This document shows, piece after piece, positions 23,009-25,396 of a stretch of 25,396 nt of DNA; position 1 is the stretch's first letter; every line of letters starts with the position of its first letter. The translations under genes and the position numbers were made by a program. Source of the DNA: Actinomycetes bacterium (lineage in GTDB: Bacteria > Actinomycetota > Humimicrobiia > JAHJRV01); NCBI GenBank assembly GCA_030612085.1, contig JAUWOM010000005.1, forward strand, positions 1 to 25,396. Direction: 5' to 3'. The notes under the pieces were generated by a model. That model worked only from the letters and a program-made list of their open reading frames with translations. It had not been told where the DNA came from and did not search any database.

Positions 23009-25396
23009 ATGATAAGTTCCTATTTGCCGAAATGTAGAAGAATAAAAGATATTAACTCCAATGATCTTGGTATCTTTGTTTTATCAATGTCAACTTTAGC
23101 TCTTCAAGCTCTTTTCATAAGGTTGTTTTCGATATCACTATGGTATCATTTCGCTTTTATGATAGTAAGTATTGCATTACTTGGTTTTGGAGCAAGTGGT
23201 ACTTATCTTTCTATATTCCTAAAAAATAATACTAATAATGAAGACCAGGAAAATGAAAAAAGAGGACTATTAAAGAATAAATACTATCTTTCACTTTTTT
23301 CATTTCTATTTTCTTTAACCACAATTTTGAGTTATTTAATATTTAATCTTATCCCTTTTGACCCCTACAGGATAGCTTTTGATAAAATACAGTTTCTATA
23401 TCTTTTTATTTGGTACTTAGGATTAACTGCTCCATTTTTCTTCTCAGGAGTATGTTTAGGAATCTTACTATCTCAAAAATCAGAAAAAGTGCATATAATT
23501 TACTTTTATAATCTTGTTGGCTCATCAATTGGCAGTTTCTTTGTAGTTCTAACAATCCCAATTTTTGGAGGAGAGAAGCTTGTATTACTTATAGCTTGTT
23601 TTGGAATTATTACATCTTTTTTATTTTTGCCAAAATACCAAACTGATTTTTCCAATTATAAAAATTTATTTACTAAATTAAGTAGTATTTTTACTAAATC
23701 TAAAAATAGATTTATATTAGTTAATATTTTTTCATTTATTTTAATTATTATACTTATTATCTTTACCCCTCCCTTTTTCCAGATTAGAATGGCTCCACAA
23801 AAAACTTTGAGTCAACTTCTAAATTTTCCTGATTCTAAAATACTTCTCACCGAGTGGAATGCTTTCTCAAAGGTTGATGTTATAGAAAGTGATAAGATAC
23901 ATAGTGCACCAGGCTTAAGTTTAAAATTTCCAGATCCCCCACCAAAACAGATAGGAATTACTACAGACGGAGATGATCTCTCTCCAATAACTTTTTGTGA
24001 TAATACAAAAAATACAACAGATTTCCTCTATTATCTCCCCTCATATATTGCTTACATTCTTAAACCTAATTCAAGTGTTGTTTTAATGAATCCTGGTGGT
24101 GGCTTAGATATTTTGGGTGCCCTTCAAAATAATTGTAAAAAAATAACCGTTGTTGAGAAAAATCCTATATTAATTAATCTCCTTAAAGAGGATTATAGGG
24201 ATTTTAGTGGGAATATCTTAAATTCTCCTAAAGTTAAGGTTATAAACGAGAATGATCGCAATTTTATCGCATCCTCAAAGAAAAAATATGATTTGATTTT
24301 TTTATGCTTGGATGATAGCTACAAAGTTGTCACAGCTGGTACATATAGTCTCGGTGAAAATTATGAATATACTGTTGAAGCAATAAAACAATATTATAAC
24401 CACTTAGAAATAAATGGAATTTTATGTATTTCAAGATGGCTTCAACTTCCCCCTAGTGAAAGTTTAAAAATATTCTCTACAATTTTAAGCAGTCTTGACG
24501 AACTTAATATCAAAGATCCTCAAGATTATGTTTGTGCTATTAGAAGTTTTTCCACATCTTTTATTATGGTTAAAAATGGAAAATTTTCAAATGAAGAGAA
24601 ACAAGGTGTTAAAGATTTCTGTGATGAGAGGGGTTTTGATTTAATATATTACAGTAACATAATGCCTGATGAAACAAATAAGAACATAAAGATTAATAAA
24701 CCATATTATTATGAATACTTTTCAAAGATTGTTGGCATAGACAAAAAAGATTTCATTAATGAATATGAATTTGACGTTAGTCCAACAACAGATAATAAAC
24801 CTTTTTTCTTTCATTTTTTTAAGCCAAGCCATATACCTAAAATATTGGCTTCTTATGGAAAGACATGGCAACCCTTTGGTGGAGGTGGTTATTTAATTCT
24901 ATTCGCACTTCTGTTAATTTCTGTACTACTATCTATAATGCTTATTATTATTCCCCTGATAATTAGGGGTAAAAGGTTTAACTTAAAGGTATCTAAATGG
25001 CAGATATTTATCTACTTCTCTGCAATAGGCATCGGTTTTTTATTTATTGAGATTCCACTTATGCAGAAATTTATTTTATATCTGGGTCATCCAATTTATT
25101 CTGTTTCTACAGTTTTGTTCTCAATTCTATTTTTCTCGGGTCTTGGCAGTTTAATTTTAGGCAAAAATACACAATATTTTTCAATAAAAATTTGTGCTTT
25201 ACTTATTTTAATTTTAATTCTACTAATGCTTTCACCTGTGTTGCTAAAAAATTTGATGGCATATCCTTTTTACATTCGTTTTATTTCATGCATTTTAATA
25301 TTAGCACCTATGGGTTTTTTAATGGGGGCTCCTTTTCCAATGGGTATAAGATTAACAAGTAAGGTTTCCTCTGATTTGATACCGTGGGCTTGGTCT
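23009..25396 (+). CDS. Membrane protein with spermidine-synthase-like methyltransferase-fold domain (3' end cut)
   Basis: An open frame of 796 codons runs from 23009 to the window edge without a stop. Residues 20 to about 245 hold roughly six to seven membrane segments. About 270-560 is a soluble domain of the spermidine synthase type: VVLMNPGGGLDILGAL (nucleotide loop, 357-372), VVEKNP with Glu383, NENDRNF, YDLIFLCLDD (Asp435), then ENYEYTVEAI (450-459) and GILCISRW. A second membrane part follows, ending PMGFLMGAPFPMGIRL...LIPWAW. Related fused proteins are widespread but uncharacterised. The polyamine-synthase Asp pair is not conserved, so aminopropyl transfer is doubtful. ATG 23009 lacks an SD; TTG 22985 is another option, with an in-frame stop at 22976. 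Confidence 0.87.
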   Translation, partial: MISSYLPKCRRIKDINSNDLGIFVLSMSTLALQALFIRLFSISLWYHFAFMIVSIALLGFGASGTYLSIFLKNNTNNEDQENEKRGLLKNKYYLSLFSFLFSLTTILSYLIFNLIPFDPYRIAFDKIQFLYLFIWYLGLTAPFFFSGVCLGILLSQKSEKVHIIYFYNLVGSSIGSFFVVLTIPIFGGEKLVLLIACFGIITSFLFLPKYQTDFSNYKNLFTKLSSIFTKSKNRFILVNIFSFILIIILIIFTPPFFQIRMAPQKTLSQLLNFPDSKILLTEWNAFSKVDVIESDKIHSAPGLSLKFPDPPPKQIGITTDGDDLSPITFCDNTKNTTDFLYYLPSYIAYILKPNSSVVLMNPGGGLDILGALQNNCKKITVVEKNPILINLLKEDYRDFSGNILNSPKVKVINENDRNFIASSKKKYDLIFLCLDDSYKVVTAGTYSLGENYEYTVEAIKQYYNHLEINGILCISRWLQLPPSESLKIFSTILSSLDELNIKDPQDYVCAIRSFSTSFIMVKNGKFSNEEKQGVKDFCDERGFDLIYYSNIMPDETNKNIKINKPYYYEYFSKIVGIDKKDFINEYEFDVSPTTDNKPFFFHFFKPSHIPKILASYGKTWQPFGGGGYLILFALLLISVLLSIMLIIIPLIIRGKRFNLKVSKWQIFIYFSAIGIGFLFIEIPLMQKFILYLGHPIYSVSTVLFSILFFSGLGSLILGKNTQYFSIKICALLILILILLMLSPVLLKNLMAYPFYIRFISCILILAPMGFLMGAPFPMGIRLTSKVSSDLIPWAWS

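Overview
The window is about 25.4 kb of strongly AT-rich bacterial DNA. Genes are tightly packed, Shine-Dalgarno sites are clear (AGGAGG-type) and TTG starts are frequent (RDD gene, gyrA, gyrB, recF). The recF-dciA-gyrB-gyrA order, RtcB with archease, a DUF401 membrane protein and many short dispersed repeats would fit a low-GC anaerobic or candidate-phylum bacterium. No rRNA is present, so the phylum is not determined here.

Layout. From position 1 to 11652 everything is on the minus strand: tRNA-Ile(GAT), an RDD membrane protein, rtcB, an O6-alkylguanine-DNA alkyltransferase, a SagB-type nitroreductase, archease, gyrA, gyrB, a DUF721/DciA helicase-loader-like gene and a frameshifted recF. 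From 12035 everything is on the plus strand: a YdhR-family small protein, a complete family-5 oligopeptide-type ABC importer (lipoprotein, two permeases, two ATPases), a phosphoglycerate-mutase-like gene, a DUF401 membrane protein, a GNAT acetyltransferase, and a large membrane protein with a spermidine-synthase-like domain that runs off the right edge. The two halves diverge from a 382-bp AT-rich spacer holding a perfect 36-bp palindrome.

How genes work together. RtcB (RNA ligase) and archease (its activator) lie in one co-oriented group. GyrB and GyrA form the gyrase operon, next to the replication and repair genes dciA and recF. The five ABC genes form one transporter; a strong hairpin after the binding-protein gene probably keeps its transcript more abundant than the permease and ATPase genes. 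The ydhR and binding-protein genes have similar promoter-leader modules, which suggests shared origin or control.

Most notable points. (1) The iPGM-like protein at 19271-20875 is a circular permutation of the canonical enzyme: the usual C-terminal part comes first and the usual N-terminal 'LLVVLDGWG' part follows. The metal-site residues are kept, but some substrate-site residues differ. (2) The archease gene carries an in-frame copy of a dispersed GTCATTGCGAG...GCAATCT repeat that is otherwise intergenic here. (3) recF is split by one +1 frameshift and also has a Gly-to-Glu change in Walker A. (4) At least three families of short dispersed hairpin repeats occur, some resembling non-autonomous mobile elements.
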